Positions 11,636-23,900 of a DNA stretch of 64,000 nucleotides are shown here, piece by piece. A model generated the notes under the pieces. It was not told where the DNA came from. It was given only the letters and a program-made list of their open reading frames with translations, and searched no databases. The DNA comes from Hyperoodon ampullatus (taxonomy: Eukaryota > Chordata > Mammalia > Artiodactyla > Ziphiidae). Within the stretch, counting starts at the first letter, position 1. Each line of letters begins with the position of its first letter. The stretch lies in NCBI GenBank assembly GCA_949752795.1, contig OX457058.1, positions 170,750,223 to 170,814,222 on the forward strand, in the 5' to 3' direction. A program made the position numbers and the translations under genes.

Positions 11636-12322
11636 GTCAGTATCCTAGGGAGGCCGTAACAAAGAACACACACACTGGGAGGCTTAAAACAGCAGAAGTG
11701 GGCTTCCCTGGTGGCGCAGTGGTTGAGAGTCCGCCTACCGATGCAGGGGACACGGGTTCGTGCCCCGGTCAGGGAAGATCCCACGTGCCGCGGAGCGGCT
11801 GGGCCCGTGAGCCATGGCCGCTGAGCCTGCGCGTCCGGAGCCTGTGCTCCACAACGGGAGAGGCCACAACAGTGAGAGGCCCGCGTACCACACACACACA
11901 AAAAAACCCAAAAAAACAGCAGAAGTGCATTCTGTCTCAGTTCTGGAGGCAGGAAGTTCAACATCAAGGTGTCGGCAGTGCCATGCTTTCTCTGAGGGCT
12001 CCTGGGAAGAATCCTTCCTTGCTTCCTCCATCTTCTGGTGGCTCCTGGCAATCCGTGGTAGTCCTCGGCTTGTGACAGCCCAACGCTAATCCTCGTCCCT
12101 GTCTTCACATGGTCTTCTCCTCTCTGTGTCTCTGTGTCTTGGCCTGGCCTTCTCATCAGAACACCAGTCATGGGATATAGGGCCCATCCTACTCCGGCTT
12201 GACCTTGTTCTAACTCAATTACATTTACATAGATCCTATTCCCAAATAGGGTCACATTATTGAGTATCTGACGTTAGGACTTCAACACATTTTTGAAGGG
12301 GCACATTCAACCCACATCAGTG
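11636..12322. repeat. Old interspersed repeat (MaLR-LTR-like) with nested CHR SINE
   Basis: GTAACAAAGAACACACACAC then GGCTTAAAACAGCAGAAGTG, resuming after the SINE with CATTCTGTCTCAGTTCTGGA, ATCAAGGTGTCGGCAGTGCC, CTTCACATGGTCTTCTCCTC, ATTCCCAAATAGGGTCACAT and GACGTTAGGACTTCAACACA. The same family occurs at 24536-25258 in reverse and 1921-2275. The exact family is not assigned. Confidence 0.75.
11701..11912 (+). mobile_element. CHR-type SINE inside an older repeat
   Basis: Head GGCTTCCCTGGTGGCGCAGT, body ending AGGCCCGCGTACCACAC, (CA)/A-rich tail. Perfect 15-bp direct repeat AAAACAGCAGAAGTG at 11686-11700 and 11913-11927. Confidence 0.97.
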
Positions 12323-13333
12323 GGAGGACCTCAGAGAGTGTGTCAAGCCAGGCAGGAGCCAGGGGTCTCCCGGAGATGCCCAGCCAGGTGGCCCCAAGCA
12401 GCAAGCGCGTCCCTAAAGTGTTCGGACCAGCTAGAAGTCTACTCTCTCCGCAGCCCCTCAGGGCCGCCGGGCAGTGAAGTCCTGGCCTGTCAACTCTGCT
12501 CCGTTGGCTGTAAACTGTTTGTAAGGTTTTAAATAAACAGCCACAGTCCCGAAGTCTGGTGGCTCGCCACTTATCAGGGCTCTGGCAGTTGTCAGCAAAC
12601 TCCACGGCCCCAGACCCTGAAAACTAACCAACGGGCAGAGCCACCCACAGAGGCCAGTGAGGGGTGCCCGCGGGGGCCGCCCAAACCGGGCACCTCCCAC
12701 GGCCCTCCCGGGGCCAAACCAGCAGTGGAGACGCCACCAAGGAGACCGGGGATGGCGGGTTCCTCTCTGGTTCAGACGCTGCCTGCAGGGTGGCAACGCG
12801 GCACCTCCTTGCCCCTCCGGCCTCGGTTTCCCGGGCTACACAGGGAGGTCCCATTCAGCCCACATGGGGGTACCAGCAAAAGGCTCCATCTCTCAGGCGG
12901 CTGGTCCAGGAACGGGTCCCTGCCTTCTCCGTGACAGAAGTCGGGGGACCTCAGAAACACAGATGCCTGTTTACCCTTGTAGCCCCTGGTAGGGGCTGGT
13001 GGCATGTCTCAGCCAGGATCACTTGCTGGTGGGCCCTGGGCAAAATTCAGCCCCCAGATGGGGTTATTTGGGCTACGAAATGGTGGATTTTAAGCATTTT
13101 TAGATAGTGGCCAATATTTTAAAGTGAGGAAATTTCATATGGAAATCTGGATTTCACGCTTTTCATAAAATACCCCATCTGGTCGAGTGGAGCCAGCATC
13201 ACCTCCCAAAAGGCCACAAGCATCCACCCTTGTGCTGGGGTTTCCTTCCAGCAAGTTGAGAAGATGGTGGTTCTCGTGCCCTGTACCTGTATCAAGTGGG
13301 AAAGGAAGACATCAGTTAGAAAGGCAATGTTTC

Positions 13334-13951
13334 CTCCTGGGTGTATATCTGGAAACGAGGAAAGCTCTAATTAGAAAAGATACACGCAACCCAATGTTCA
13401 CTGCAGCACTATTTGCAATAGCCAAGACATGGAAGCAGCCTAAGTGTCCATCAACAGATGAATGGATAAAGGAGATGTGGTACATATAGGCAATGGAATA
13501 TTACTCAGCCATACAAAAATGAATGAAATAATGCCATGTGCAGCAACATGGATGGACCTGAAGATCATCATACATGAAATAAGTCAAAGAAAGACAAATA
13601 TCATACGATATCGCTTATATGTGGAATCGAAAAAAGATGTTACAAATGAACTTATTTACAAAACAGAAACAGACTCACAGTCATCGAAAACAAACTTATA
13701 GTTACCAAAGGGAAAGGGGTGGTAGGGATAAATTGGGAGCATGGGATTAACAGATACACACGACTATATATAAAGTAAACAACAAGGACCTACTGTAGAG
13801 TACAGGGAACTCTATTCAATATCGTGTGATAACATATAACAGAAAAGAACCAAAAAAAAGGATATAGGTATATACATATATATGTATAACTGAATCACTG
13901 AAACTAACACAATATTGTAAATCAACTATACTTCAATTTAAAAAAAAAAGA
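13334..13951 (+). mobile_element. 5'-truncated L1 3' end
   Basis: TATTTGCAATAGCCAAGACA, AGTGTCCATCAACAGATGAA, TATTACTCAGCCATACAAAA, CTTATATGTGGAATCGAAAA, then a 3' UTR with AAGGACCTACTGTAGAGTAC and GTAAATCAACTATACTTCAA and an A-tail. It keeps the C-terminal part of ORF2, broken by stops and frame changes. The left boundary coincides with the end of the 16-bp direct repeat. Confidence 0.93.
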
Positions 13952-13952
13952 G

Positions 13953-14172
13953 GGCTTCCCTGGTGGCGCAGTGGTTGGGAGTCCGCCTGCCGATGCAGGG
14001 GACACGGGTTCGTGCCCCGGTCCGGGAAGATCCCACATGCCGCGGAGCGGCTGGGTCCGCGAGCCATGGCCGCTGAGCCTGTGCGTCTGGAGCCTGTGCT
14101 CCGCAACGGGAGAGGCCACAGCAGTGAGAGGCCCGTGTACCACACAAAAAAAAAAAAAAAAAAGAAAAAAAA
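13953..14172 (+). mobile_element. CHR-type SINE directly joined to an L1 3' end
   Basis: Head GGCTTCCCTGGTGGCGCAGT, B-box GGGTTCGTGCC, body ending AGGCCCGTGTACCACAC, A-rich tail to 14172. It follows the L1 poly-A with only AGAG/GG between. A direct repeat AGAAAGGCA(A/G)TGTTTC at 13318-13333 and 14173-14188 encloses both the L1 and the SINE. Confidence 0.95.
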
Positions 14173-14379
14173 AGAAAGGCAGTGTTTCAAAAAGAGCAGT
14201 GGGATGGGAGGGACAGCCTGCAGATTTTCTGGACTCGTAGGACTCCTTTTCAACAGCCGCAGGTGCACCCCGCATCCACGTGGAGACTTCCTGGATTACA
14301 GCCCACCAGCGCTTTCCCCAGCAATGCGCTTTCCAGATGGTTCCACCAAGGGCACCAAAGTGGCTGTTTGCCTAGAGGT

Positions 14380-14500
14380 TGCAATGTGGGCTCTGACTCT
14401 GTAGGAGCTGGAATACCAGCTCCACTCTCATGGGCGGTGAGGCCTCGGGCACACGTGTGACCTAAACCTCAGCATCTTCATCTGTAAATAGTACCCACTG
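14380..14500 (+). repeat. MIR SINE fragment
   Basis: GTTGCAATGTGGGCTCTGAC, GGCACACGTGTGACCTAAAC, CTCAGCATCTTCATCTGTAA: diverged MIR head and core in plus orientation. Confidence 0.65.
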
Positions 14501-15334
14501 CAGGGAAACGAGAGGAAGTGAAGACGATGCATGGAAAATGGGGGGCGGGCTAATTGGCAGCTATTTTTATTGTTGTTACGGTGTTTTTCTTGCTGTTGCT
14601 GTTGGTAGGCATCCCAGGTCTTAGTTTCATTCTCCCAGAAGTAGACTCTGAGATCAGGAGGCAGATGGTTGGTGGGAAGGAAGGATCCCAAGACACACCA
14701 TGAGCGGGGGTGGCAAGAGGAGACAGGGAGGCCAAGGCAGCCCAGAAGGGGTGCGTGATTAAGCCTGTATCATCGTGGGCAACTGCCCCCCAGTCCGGCT
14801 GGGGGCTCTGGGTCCAATGCAGCCCACAGGCCTCACAGTGTCCATGCTTCCCCCCACCACCCGCGTGAGCCTGGGAGCTGTGGTATTGACACACCCGTGC
14901 CCGCTGCTCATAGGTTGAGCCTATCCCAGAGACTGCTCATCTCCTGGCCTGCGTGGGGCTGGGTGGCGTGGGCTCCTGCAGCCAGAGAAACGCCGGTGCC
15001 AACATCTGGGAGTTGGGTGGTCAGACCCGAAGGTCTAAAGGCGAGGAGACCTGGGCAGGACACCAACCGCACCGGCTAGAGCTCATGTTACTCTTTTACG
15101 TGGATGCAAGATTTGTATTCAATTCCATAATAGGTCCGTGTTTATTTTAATAGAAAGTATTTAGAAAAATGTAGATATTGGGCCCCAAGAATTGAGCAAA
15201 ACTGGCATTATTAAAAAGTGCTTCATTGTACCCTGCAACTCTTTGGACTCCCTGGCACACTGATAAACACACACACACACACACCAAGATATCCATGACC
15301 CAGTTGGTGAAAATAGGACCAACCTCACCTCGTG

Positions 15335-15450
15335 TGAACCTCACACCAATCTTGTGCATTAGGCATATTTTATCCCCACAGATGAGGAAATGGAGACCGA
15401 GGGTTTGGGGTGACTGACTTGCTTAGACCTCAGCTAGAAAGTAGGTGAAA
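15335..15450 (-). repeat. MIR SINE fragment
   Basis: TATTTTATCCCCACAGATGA, GGAAATGGAGACCGAGGGTT, CTTGCTTAGACCTCAGCTAG: reverse MIR order. Confidence 0.7.
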
Positions 15451-16099
15451 ACCTCTGGAAGGTGGCCCTGCGGTTGCAAGACTGTCTGTCACACAGGCTA
15501 CAGAGGGGGGCTGCCGAGACAGCTGCCCCAGCTAGGCTAAGAAAGAGGACCAACACCAAGAGCTCTAACAGAAGAATTGGCAGGACCGGGACTCACTGGA
15601 TGGGGGGGAGGGGAGGAGGAGGGAGGGAAGGAGCCTGACTCCCAGGTTTCCAATTTGGAGTGCTGGATGGACAGAGGTGCCCTCAGTTAAGACAGGAAGC
15701 ACAGCAGGAGCGGCTTTGGAGGGACTGAGAAGACGATGGTGCTTCATGAGCTGACGCTGAGGGCCATCCGAGGGGAAAGTCCAGCAGATGGACGGATAGA
15801 TGGGTCTGGAAGTGGGAAGATTGGTGGGACTGGGGACTCAGACCTGAAAAGCCCTGGCCACTGAGAGTAATTATGACCATGAGGGTAGAAGACATCACCC
15901 AGGGCGAAGGAGGAAAGGGCAGGGGAGAGCAGACCCCGGGGCAGAGGAGCCCCCACATTCAAGGTCAGGCAGAGGATGAACCAGTATGACGACTAAGGGT
16001 GGTCACAGTGGCCAAGGGACAACCTGGATCAAAAAGGACAAGGTGGTCGAGGGCAGAATGTTAGGGTCCCCAGAGCCTCCCTGGGGCTGGCACACAGTC

Positions 16100-16385
16100 T
16101 TGCTCTAAGATGACTTTTTCCTTTTATTGAATGAAACCTTCTTTAAATGCTGTAGTGCTTTACACTTTTCCAGTTTCACACGCATGGTTTCCTATAATCC
16201 CACAATTACCCCTCTTCCCCCTCCCCCTATCCTGCCCCTCCCCCTTCCCTCTCCCCACTGACAACCACTAGTTTGTTCTCTGTATCTGCGAGTCGGCTTC
16301 TGTTTTGTTTTATTCACTAGTTTGTTGTAGTTTTTAGATTCCTCATATAAGTGATATCATACAGTATCTGTCTTTCTCTGTAAGA
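16100..16385 (-). repeat. L1 3'-end fragment
   Basis: CACTGACAACCACTAGTTTG, TTCTCTGTATCTGCGAGTCG, TTTTTAGATTCCTCATATAA, GTGATATCATACAGTATCTG, then TCTTTCTCTG: the reverse-oriented L1 3' UTR pattern also seen at 8553-9165. Confidence 0.8.
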
Positions 16386-17249
16386 CGACTTTTTTGATTG
16401 AAAAAGTGCGCGAATGAATTGCATTCCCTTAGTGCTTTGCGGCTTGCAAAGTTCCGCCATAGCTCTGGGCCCATTTGACCCTTGGAGGGGGCAAGCAAGA
16501 CTGACCCCGGGGCTCCAAAAACTTCCTCAGTTGGCGGAGAACTGAACTTATAGGTGCTTCATGGGGTAATTTCTCCTGCCTTCAGCCGCGCAGGACACTT
16601 GGGCCCTTCCCTGGCTCCCCAAGGCTCTGTCTGGCCCTGAGGGCAACTAATTGGTGCCCTGGGCTTAAGCGCTTTCCCAGAGCCCCCGTCTGCCCCCCTC
16701 TCGTGCCCCCAAACCCCAAGCTGGTTACTTGCACTGAGTGGGGCTATTCGGTGTGTGAGAGCTGATTGGTTTTTGACAAATCCAGCTTGGCCTCTTTTTA
16801 GCACCTACTCATCCCCCAGGGGCAGGAAACCTGATATTTTAATGATTTACTCCAGACCCTTTGGGGCGTGGGGCGGTGATTGTGTGAAGCCAAATTCCCT
16901 GCGGAGGCAGGCCTGGTCGATGTAATTAGCAGGTGAGGACTCTCTGGGTTGGGAAATCAGGTGCTGTGAGCGCACAGTGGGCTGTGCCGTTGTTAACCCA
17001 CTTCCATTCCAGCCGGAGCAACTCTTCATCTCCCAGAAGCACAGGGACAGCCTTCCCTGTCCCGGAAGGAGAGAGGCTTTCAGGAGAGGGGGCTCTTTTG
17101 TGTCATGACTGCACAAACGTTTCCCCTGTTTCTGTTTGTTTGGCCCCCGCTTGCCTGTTTTCCCCCAACCCTTTTTCTTTCTTCCCTAAAAGAGTTTCCT
17201 ACGTTTTGCTGAGCCTTTCTTTGGATAACAGAATCTCAGAGGAAAAAAG

Positions 17250-17336
17250 AGGCAGAAGTTCAACCTCTTTGTTTTATACATGGAGAAACTGAAGCCCAGT
17301 GAGGATAAAAGACTTACCCAAGGTCCTACAGTGAAG
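17250..17336 (-). repeat. MIR SINE fragment
   Basis: TTTATACATGGAGAAACTGA, AGCCCAGTGAGGATAAAAGA, CTTACCCAAGGTCCTACAGT: reverse MIR core, directly followed by the CATCAC tract. Confidence 0.75.
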
Positions 17337-17342
17337 TAATAC

Positions 17343-17470
17343 GACCATTATCATCGCCACCACCATCATCACCATCATCGCTACCATCAGCCTCACCATC
17401 GTCAGCATCAGCGTCACCACCACCACCATCAGCATCACCATCACTGTCACCATCACCATCACCATCATTT
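17343..17470 (+). repeat. (CATCAC)n-like trinucleotide tract
   Basis: ATCATCGCCACCACCATCAT and onward: interrupted CAT/CAC/ATC triplets over about 128 bp. Confidence 0.93.
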
Positions 17471-20084
17471 ATTTGTTTATACCCAACATTATTTCAAAAA
17501 GGATTTAGGGCACCTTAGCCACCATGATCTTGGGTCTACAGACTCCTTCTTGGGGGTCCTCCTCCCCCCATCTTATCCCCCCTCTCTTTCTGCAGGTCTT
17601 ACACGGCCCCTTCCTCCCCACCCTCCCTTCCCCACACCAGGAGATGCCTTCTGTCTGTCATCTAGGAACTTCCCTGCAGTTCTCCTACCCCCTTTCCAGT
17701 TATTTCACATGTATGACCTTCTTTTCAAATCCCCTCTGTCTCTACTTCTTCCTTGTGCTCTGGGGATGCTAAAATAGAAGGATCCTGGAGAAGAAACATA
17801 TACAACACAGAGGATGGGGGCTGGAGTGGAAATGAAGAAAGCAGCATGTGGTATAAAGTGAAAGGGTCCCGGGCAAGCTGCTGCTTCAGCTCCACAGCCA
17901 GGTAGGTGGGGACACCGACGAGCCACTTGCCATCTCTGCGCCTCAGTCTCCTCGTTCAGAAAATGGTCTGAGGAGAAGGAAGGAAGGACTTTGCTGGAAG
18001 ATCTGAAAGCCCCATGCAGTTTTCACATTGCACGATTCCAAAAGCATGAGAAGGAGTGGGGAGGGAGGGGGCCCCTAGTCTGGGCGTTCCTTGCAGAGGG
18101 CAGAGGAAACTGTCATCACTGCCCCCAGCCTCTAAAATCCGGGCTGCGTCTCCACACCCCACTGGGGGATTAGGGTTTCAGCTCCCAGCTCTCCTGACAG
18201 GCCATTCCTTTCTCTGGATGCCTCTCACTGGAGCCTCCTTATGCGGGGCCCAGCGGGCTCACTCATGGAGGCATCAGTGCCCTGATCTCGGCCACCCCGG
18301 CAGGGTCACCCTCCAGGCTGTGCCCTTCTGGGCTAGCTCCTGGGTGCAGAAATCTCCAGCCTGTATTCTTCCTGCCTCCGCCCTCTCCACGTCCTCTTCC
18401 CTACACTCCACCCTCCCAGCCTTGCTCGTTGCAGCCTGACACTTCAAAATGCAGGGTCCAACTTCAGCTGGATTTGGCCAGAAAACACGCATCCATCACA
18501 GCTGCGTCTTTGGAAGGAGAATGAAATTCACAAACTGTCCTCCAGGAGCCTCCGAGCCGGGAGGAAGGCGGCTCCGCTCTCCTCCCCAGAGCGATGAGCA
18601 AAGGGACAGATGACTCCAATCTGCCTGGGGGGCCCCCTTGAGCCCAAGGCAAGGGGCCCAGCCAAGGCCTGAGTTATGCCGGGCAGAGCGGCCGGGCCGC
18701 CTTCCCCGAGGCGGCCTAATGAGGCGCTTCCAGTGAACGGCTGCAAGGAGAGGGGGCTAAAGCGCTGAGGACATCGGGGGACCAACTTGGTCCTGGAACA
18801 ACTGACCTGGCCGTGCCGCGTTCCAGCAATCCATCCCCAGCTCAGCCTGGCAGCTCTAGTCTGCTCGGATGTTCACGGCTCCCGAGGGCTGCGCCCTTTC
18901 GGAAAAAAGAATGCAAGGTGGCCCCAAAATAAATGGAGGTGCAGCCAAGAGCAGCGCCCTTCCCCTCACTTGGGGATGATGGAAAGGGATGCCTAGTCGT
19001 CTTCCAGACACAGATGAGACTTCAGTAAGGATAGGCACATTTCCTGCACACGCACTGGGCACTAGAACGCCTGCTATGGTGTGGTCATGGTCACTCTCGT
19101 GTGATGAGGTCAGACAGCTGCTAAGCAGAACAATCTGGGTTCGAACCCAGCCCCGCCTGAGTCCAAAGCTATGCTTCTCCCTGTTACATCATGTCGACTC
19201 CATCTCCAACCATTCGCTCCAAACAACCCACTCATCACAGCGATGCAAAAACCGAAGTCGGGGGTAAGTGGCTTCCACAGATCACCCGGCAAATGTATGG
19301 GGCCTAGTCCTGTGTGGCCCACGTGGAGGCGGGTGGATGGAGAGGAGGTGAAGGAGGAAGGCTGGAGCCAGACAACGGCGGTGATGGGCCAGCTGAGGGG
19401 TGAGCCAGGAGGCCAGGGGGCGGGGTAGGTGGGGATGGCGCCGGAAGAAGAGAGAGGGAGGTGGAAGAGGTTTGAGGAGGGCTGGACATGATCTGAGCTG
19501 TTTCTGTCCAAAAATTCTGCCAGCTGCACGGGACAGGGATGGCAGGAGAGGAAGACTGAAGACGAGGCTGCGGCTTAGGAGCCATGAGGAGGGTCCGGGT
19601 GGGCCCAAGGGGAGGGCAGAGCCCGGAATGGTCATAGAGGGGTGGCGAGGATAGGCATTTCGAGGGAGAGGTGAGGACAGGAGCAGGTGGCCTGATGTTT
19701 CTGGAGATGGAGAAAAGCAGGGCCATCAACCCAGCAAAGAAAAGCAGAGGAAAAGTGGGTCATCTGGGCACAGGCTGGGTTTGGGGAAAGCTGGGGAGGC
19801 ATTGGGAAATCAACCTGGGGCTTAAAGTCAGGGCTGGAATGTGGATTTAGGAGCCACTCTGCACATTCAGCATTCATTCCTTCATTCATTAAATATGCAC
19901 TGAAAAACCTCCTGTTTCAGGCTCTGGACTAGACAGTGAGGGAGACAAAGATGACTTTGCAATGGTCCTTGCACTGCAGGAGCTCAGACTCCCCCATCCC
20001 CGCAGCAGGGATGACAGCTCAGTGTCCTCACCTTCTCCTTCCTCTGAGACAAGACCCAGGATGTCCTCGTCTCAACGCCCACCA

Positions 20085-20475
20085 ACTCGGCCCATCCCCC
20101 TCTCCATCGCCCCATAGCCATAACCCCCATCTCCATTATCCCGTCTCCGTCATCACCTTCTCCATCACTCCCATCTCCACCTGTCCCCGTCTCTATTCAC
20201 CCTCCATCTCCATCACCCCCACCTTCATCTACCCCCCAACCTCCATCACCCCCTTCTCCATCCATCACCCCCAGCTCTCACCACCCTCATCTCCATCCAT
20301 CTCCTATCTGGACTCCCCCATCCCCATCTACCCCTTTCCCCATCCATCCTCTTTTCCATCCACCTCCATCCGCCCCCATCACCCTGTCTCCACCTATCTC
20401 CCATCTCCACCACCTCTGTCTCTATTCCTACCCCATCTCCATCCAATTCCATCTCCATCACCTGCATCTCCCTGG
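20085..20475 (+). repeat. Pyrimidine-rich CCATCTCCATCACC tract
   Basis: Degenerate repeats built from CCATC, CTCCATC and CACCCCC, with no strict period. The minus strand is purine-rich. An apparent open frame across it is only low-complexity Ser/Pro/His translation. Confidence 0.9.
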
Positions 20476-21539
20476 TCTGGGTACGGGTTTCGTTTCACTG
20501 CATCACCCTCTGGTTGCCCCTGTGCATCACCTCCCCAACTGGACTGGCGTCATCTCTGTGGCAGGAGCCACCCCCCCACACACACGCAGGGTCCATCGCA
20601 CAGTAGAAGCGCAGCAACCAAATAAGATAACCTTGATTATTCTGCTTCTTCATTACCTAAAAAAGATCCCCACTGACAAATAATCATTGAACTGTTCCAA
20701 GTTTTGGTTTTTTTTAAAGCAAGGTAACTTCCCAGATTTGTGGCTGAAGAGAGCTCTGTGGGATCAGCTCCCCCATTTTGTTTTCACATTCATTCAGCAA
20801 CAGACGTGGCCACCCTGAGTACAGATGCAGAAATGAATCTGCCCCCACGTAGCTCCCAGTGGGATCCAGGAATGCAAAGAGTAAAACTGATAACATGTGA
20901 TAGGTGTATGTGGCAGGCATACCCAAGGAAAGGTTCTGCCAAGAGGAGGAATCCAGGAAGGCTTCCTGGTGGTGGTGGTGGTGTGTGTGGCGGCGGGGTT
21001 GGGGGGGGGTTCCTTGAGAGCTGGGTAGGGCCAGCCAGGTGGAGAGACAAAGTTGTTCTGCAGAGCAGAAGCCAGGAAGTTGAGGACATGACTGTGGCAT
21101 GTGTGGGGAGGCTGAACAGTATGGATTTGCTTGTTCGGGGCGGGGTGGGTGGGGTTGGGGCATCTGCCAATCTGTTCATAACATATGGACCAAGCTAGAC
21201 TATTAGCCTTATTGGATTCTGGAGTTTCCTAATCACATTGTCATTCCAAATCAGTTCTTCTGGGCAACATTCCCAGCCCTTAAACCGTCTGGCACGGATG
21301 CCCAATTGACTTCCGGAGTCTGAGCTTCCTGGAAAGCCGGCTCCTACCACTGCTCCAGGGTCCTGCCAGCATCCACCTCCCTTCCCAGGTGCCCCCGATT
21401 CCGCCTCCACCCACCTTCCCCACAATCCATCACTCCCTTCTCTCTAACTCTGGGACCCCTTTGGTACCTCCCTTGGGGTGCAAACTGTGTTCTGGTTGGT
21501 TAGTCAGATGTTCAAGTATTTCCTTACCCCTTTGTAGGA

Positions 21540-21592
21540 CGCAGCACAGCATAGTGGACGAGAGTGCAGGCTCTGGAGTCAGAACGCTCCAC
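21540..21592 (+). repeat. MIR SINE head fragment
   Basis: GCACAGCATAGTGGACGAGA then GTGCAGGCTCTGGAGTCAGA: the 5' end of MIR in plus orientation. The following GCTTCCTGGAGGAGGTGACC belongs to another old repeat. Confidence 0.7.
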
Positions 21593-22539
21593 TGGGAGGG
21601 CAAGGGAGGAGTTGGAAAGCTTCCTGGAGGAGGTGACCAAACTATGTCTTGAAGGGTGAATAGGAGTTTGCAAGATGAAGAAGGAGGGAGGAGGGAAGAA
21701 AATTCAGGCAGAGAAAGTTCCAAAAGCAAAGGGTAGAGGTATGAGAATATTTGGCATATTCAGATCCTGGTAAGAAGCTGGGTGAGGCGAAGTATAGGAT
21801 GTTTGGCTGACTAGGACATGGAGTTCCTAGGGGCTGGATCAGATGAATTGCCCATGGAGTATCTAAGAAGGCAGCCACATCCGAGGCCCCCAGCAGATGC
21901 TGGCCATGCAACCACCTGGATGACACGATACCTTTAAATGTCTCGACCCTCCAAAAACCCAAGGCATCTCCTAAAGAGTTTTCTAACTGACCCTACCCGT
22001 GAGGAGCGTTCTGGCTGGACCCCGCTTAGCCCTCCTCCTCCCCTCCTCTCCCAGCGCTGCAAGTCTGTGATCCTATCAGTCATCTTTTTTTTTTCATTCA
22101 TTCACTCAGTGATCATTGTCCTCCACCCTTCCGACGCTTCAGACAGGCCGTCCATTTAATTTTGTAAAACTAAACAGCATGCTGAGTTCTTTCAGGACGC
22201 ACTCGGAGTGTGATATGTTCTGGGGAATGTTTTTCCGAGCAGTGAAAAATTTAATTTTTTCCCGCAGCATCAAGATGTGTCAAACATAATTTATGCCTGG
22301 ACATAATTCATCCCTAAAGATAAATATTGAAACCCAAGAGAGGAGAGACGGCTGCAGAATTTCCAGGGGCGGGGGGTAGGAAAGGGGGTCTCCCCTCCAG
22401 ATCCCACCACCGAAGGGGTGAAAAAAGTGTAAACTAAACGCAAGCAAGTAGCTAACTCCAGGTCTGGTCCCAGTCTCCTTCTACAACTGCTGCAGACTTT
22501 TTTTTTTTTTTTTTTTTACAAGCCTCTTTTGTGTCTGTT

Positions 22540-23900
22540 GAACTGTTGCTCTGTCTTGCATAAAATCTCTTGCCATAGAAGTCTTCAATTAAAGTCATCT
22601 GCTGGTCTTTGTCAGCTGAGCTTGATGCTGTCAAATCAGGCAGAGCTCCTTAAGCCAATACAAGTCATTAAGGAGGAGGTGAATTAGAGATCCGACATGG
22701 CGGACAGGAGCCATCCATAATCAATTGATATCTTCCTCTGCTGGAGGCGGGGTCTCGGTGAGCCCCCTCCCCATTCGCCTCATCCACCGGGGCCTCTACC
22801 CCTGGATCTAATTAGGCTGAGGCTCAGCAGGTCCGAGGCTGTGCTGAAAGGCCATCAGTAGGCGAGCCCATTAATAACTCGCCGGTGCCCTGCGTATTGT
22901 AATTGTCAGGCTGCAATTTACAGTAATCCTCTGATGCAAAAGCCTACATCGCCGCAGCTGATTGGAAATTCATACACCCATTTGAAAGAGAAAAACACAA
23001 GATGCATGGGTTAAAAGGCCAAAGCATGCAAGTGTGTGTGCTGAGTGACAGACATTTTAGTACTAGCCTGGGACCATATTTTAAAAGGTCACTGAAAACT
23101 CTTGGCTTGGGCCCTCTGACAAACAATGAACGTTCCATATATTTATTTGCCATCTCTTTGTTTTTACAGCAAGCAGAATAAATGAGTTAAATGACGTTGT
23201 GCGGGCCTGCATATTGTCAGCACAGGTTATAAGTCATTATTAAACTCCATCAAATCAAACCAAACCCGGTCAAGGCAATGAGACTAAAAGTTATTTGCAT
23301 TCCTTCTGTCATAAAAAATCATATCCCCTTACTCAAGACTTTCGTTTCTTTATTAAATGCAGCCACAAGAGTATTTCAGGTCTGGCAGTATAAGCTCAGG
23401 GAAACCTTCTCAGTATAACTCAGTGTAACTGCTTAGACCCGATTCCACTAAAAAGTCCCAGTTGAGTGTATCTGGGCACTCAATCAAGACATACATATTA
23501 CTTTTAAATAAGATTAGCCTTTATATTTTGCTGCTTAAGTTAAAACTTTTCATGTCATTCTCTACTTTTATGTAAACTCCAACATAATTCTGTTTTAGCA
23601 AAATACTTCAAACAAATTAAAAACCTCCAGTCGAGCGTGTCCTTAACAAAAACTTTCTTAATGGCATCACAGTGTGTTTGCTGACACTAAAACACTTTTA
23701 AATAAGATGGATTTTCCCTCCATTTCCCTGCATTTGTAATTACTGCTGTGCAGAGCCAGGTTGCAATGGCAAAAGCAGTTATCTGTACTGCAAGTATTAT
23801 TTGACCAATAACTTAACCAGTGACCTGCAGCAACTGTGTAAAAATTCGTCTGTCCGTATCTGCCTCCAATTGGGTTCTACATTAGCTGTGAAATGGAAAC
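22540..23900. promoter_or_regulatory. Candidate conserved developmental enhancer
   Basis: About 1.4 kb with no recognised transposon. It has many homeodomain-type TAAT/ATTA cores (near 22588, 22667, 22682, 22717, 22809, 22870 and 22901, some paired as in TCTAATTAGG and CATAATCAATTGATA) and E-box CAGCTG near 22957. Composition and motif density resemble conserved non-coding elements near developmental genes; GSC is the likely far neighbour by human synteny. This is inference from composition alone. Confidence 0.35.

Larger units (their letters stand above)
9901..13317. other. Intergenic DNA with old repeats
   Basis: No gene recognised. 10180-10950 resembles an old mammalian repeat (GGCCTCCCGGAGGAGGTGGC, then GGACAAAGGCCCTGCACGGA). 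11636-12322 is an old repeat with a nested SINE. 12323-13317 is GC-richer, unassigned. Confidence 0.6.
14190..20084. other. Intergenic DNA with old repeats
   Basis: No gene recognised. It holds MIRs (about 14380-14500, 15335-15450, 17250-17335, 19095-19190), a CA tract (15268-15284), a GGGGGAGGAGG patch (15601-15628), an L1 remnant (16100-16385) and the CATCAC tract. 16800-17250 and 18480-18970 are repeat-poor; the latter is GC-rich with several CpGs. Confidence 0.65.

Noticed and set aside
11293..12255. 320-codon minus-strand open frame
   Set aside because: It runs across unique DNA, an old repeat and the reverse of a CHR SINE. No domain was recognised; chance openness in GC-rich DNA.
19936..20625. 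229-codon plus-strand frame rich in Ser/Pro/His
   Set aside because: Translation of the CCATCTCCATCACC tract.
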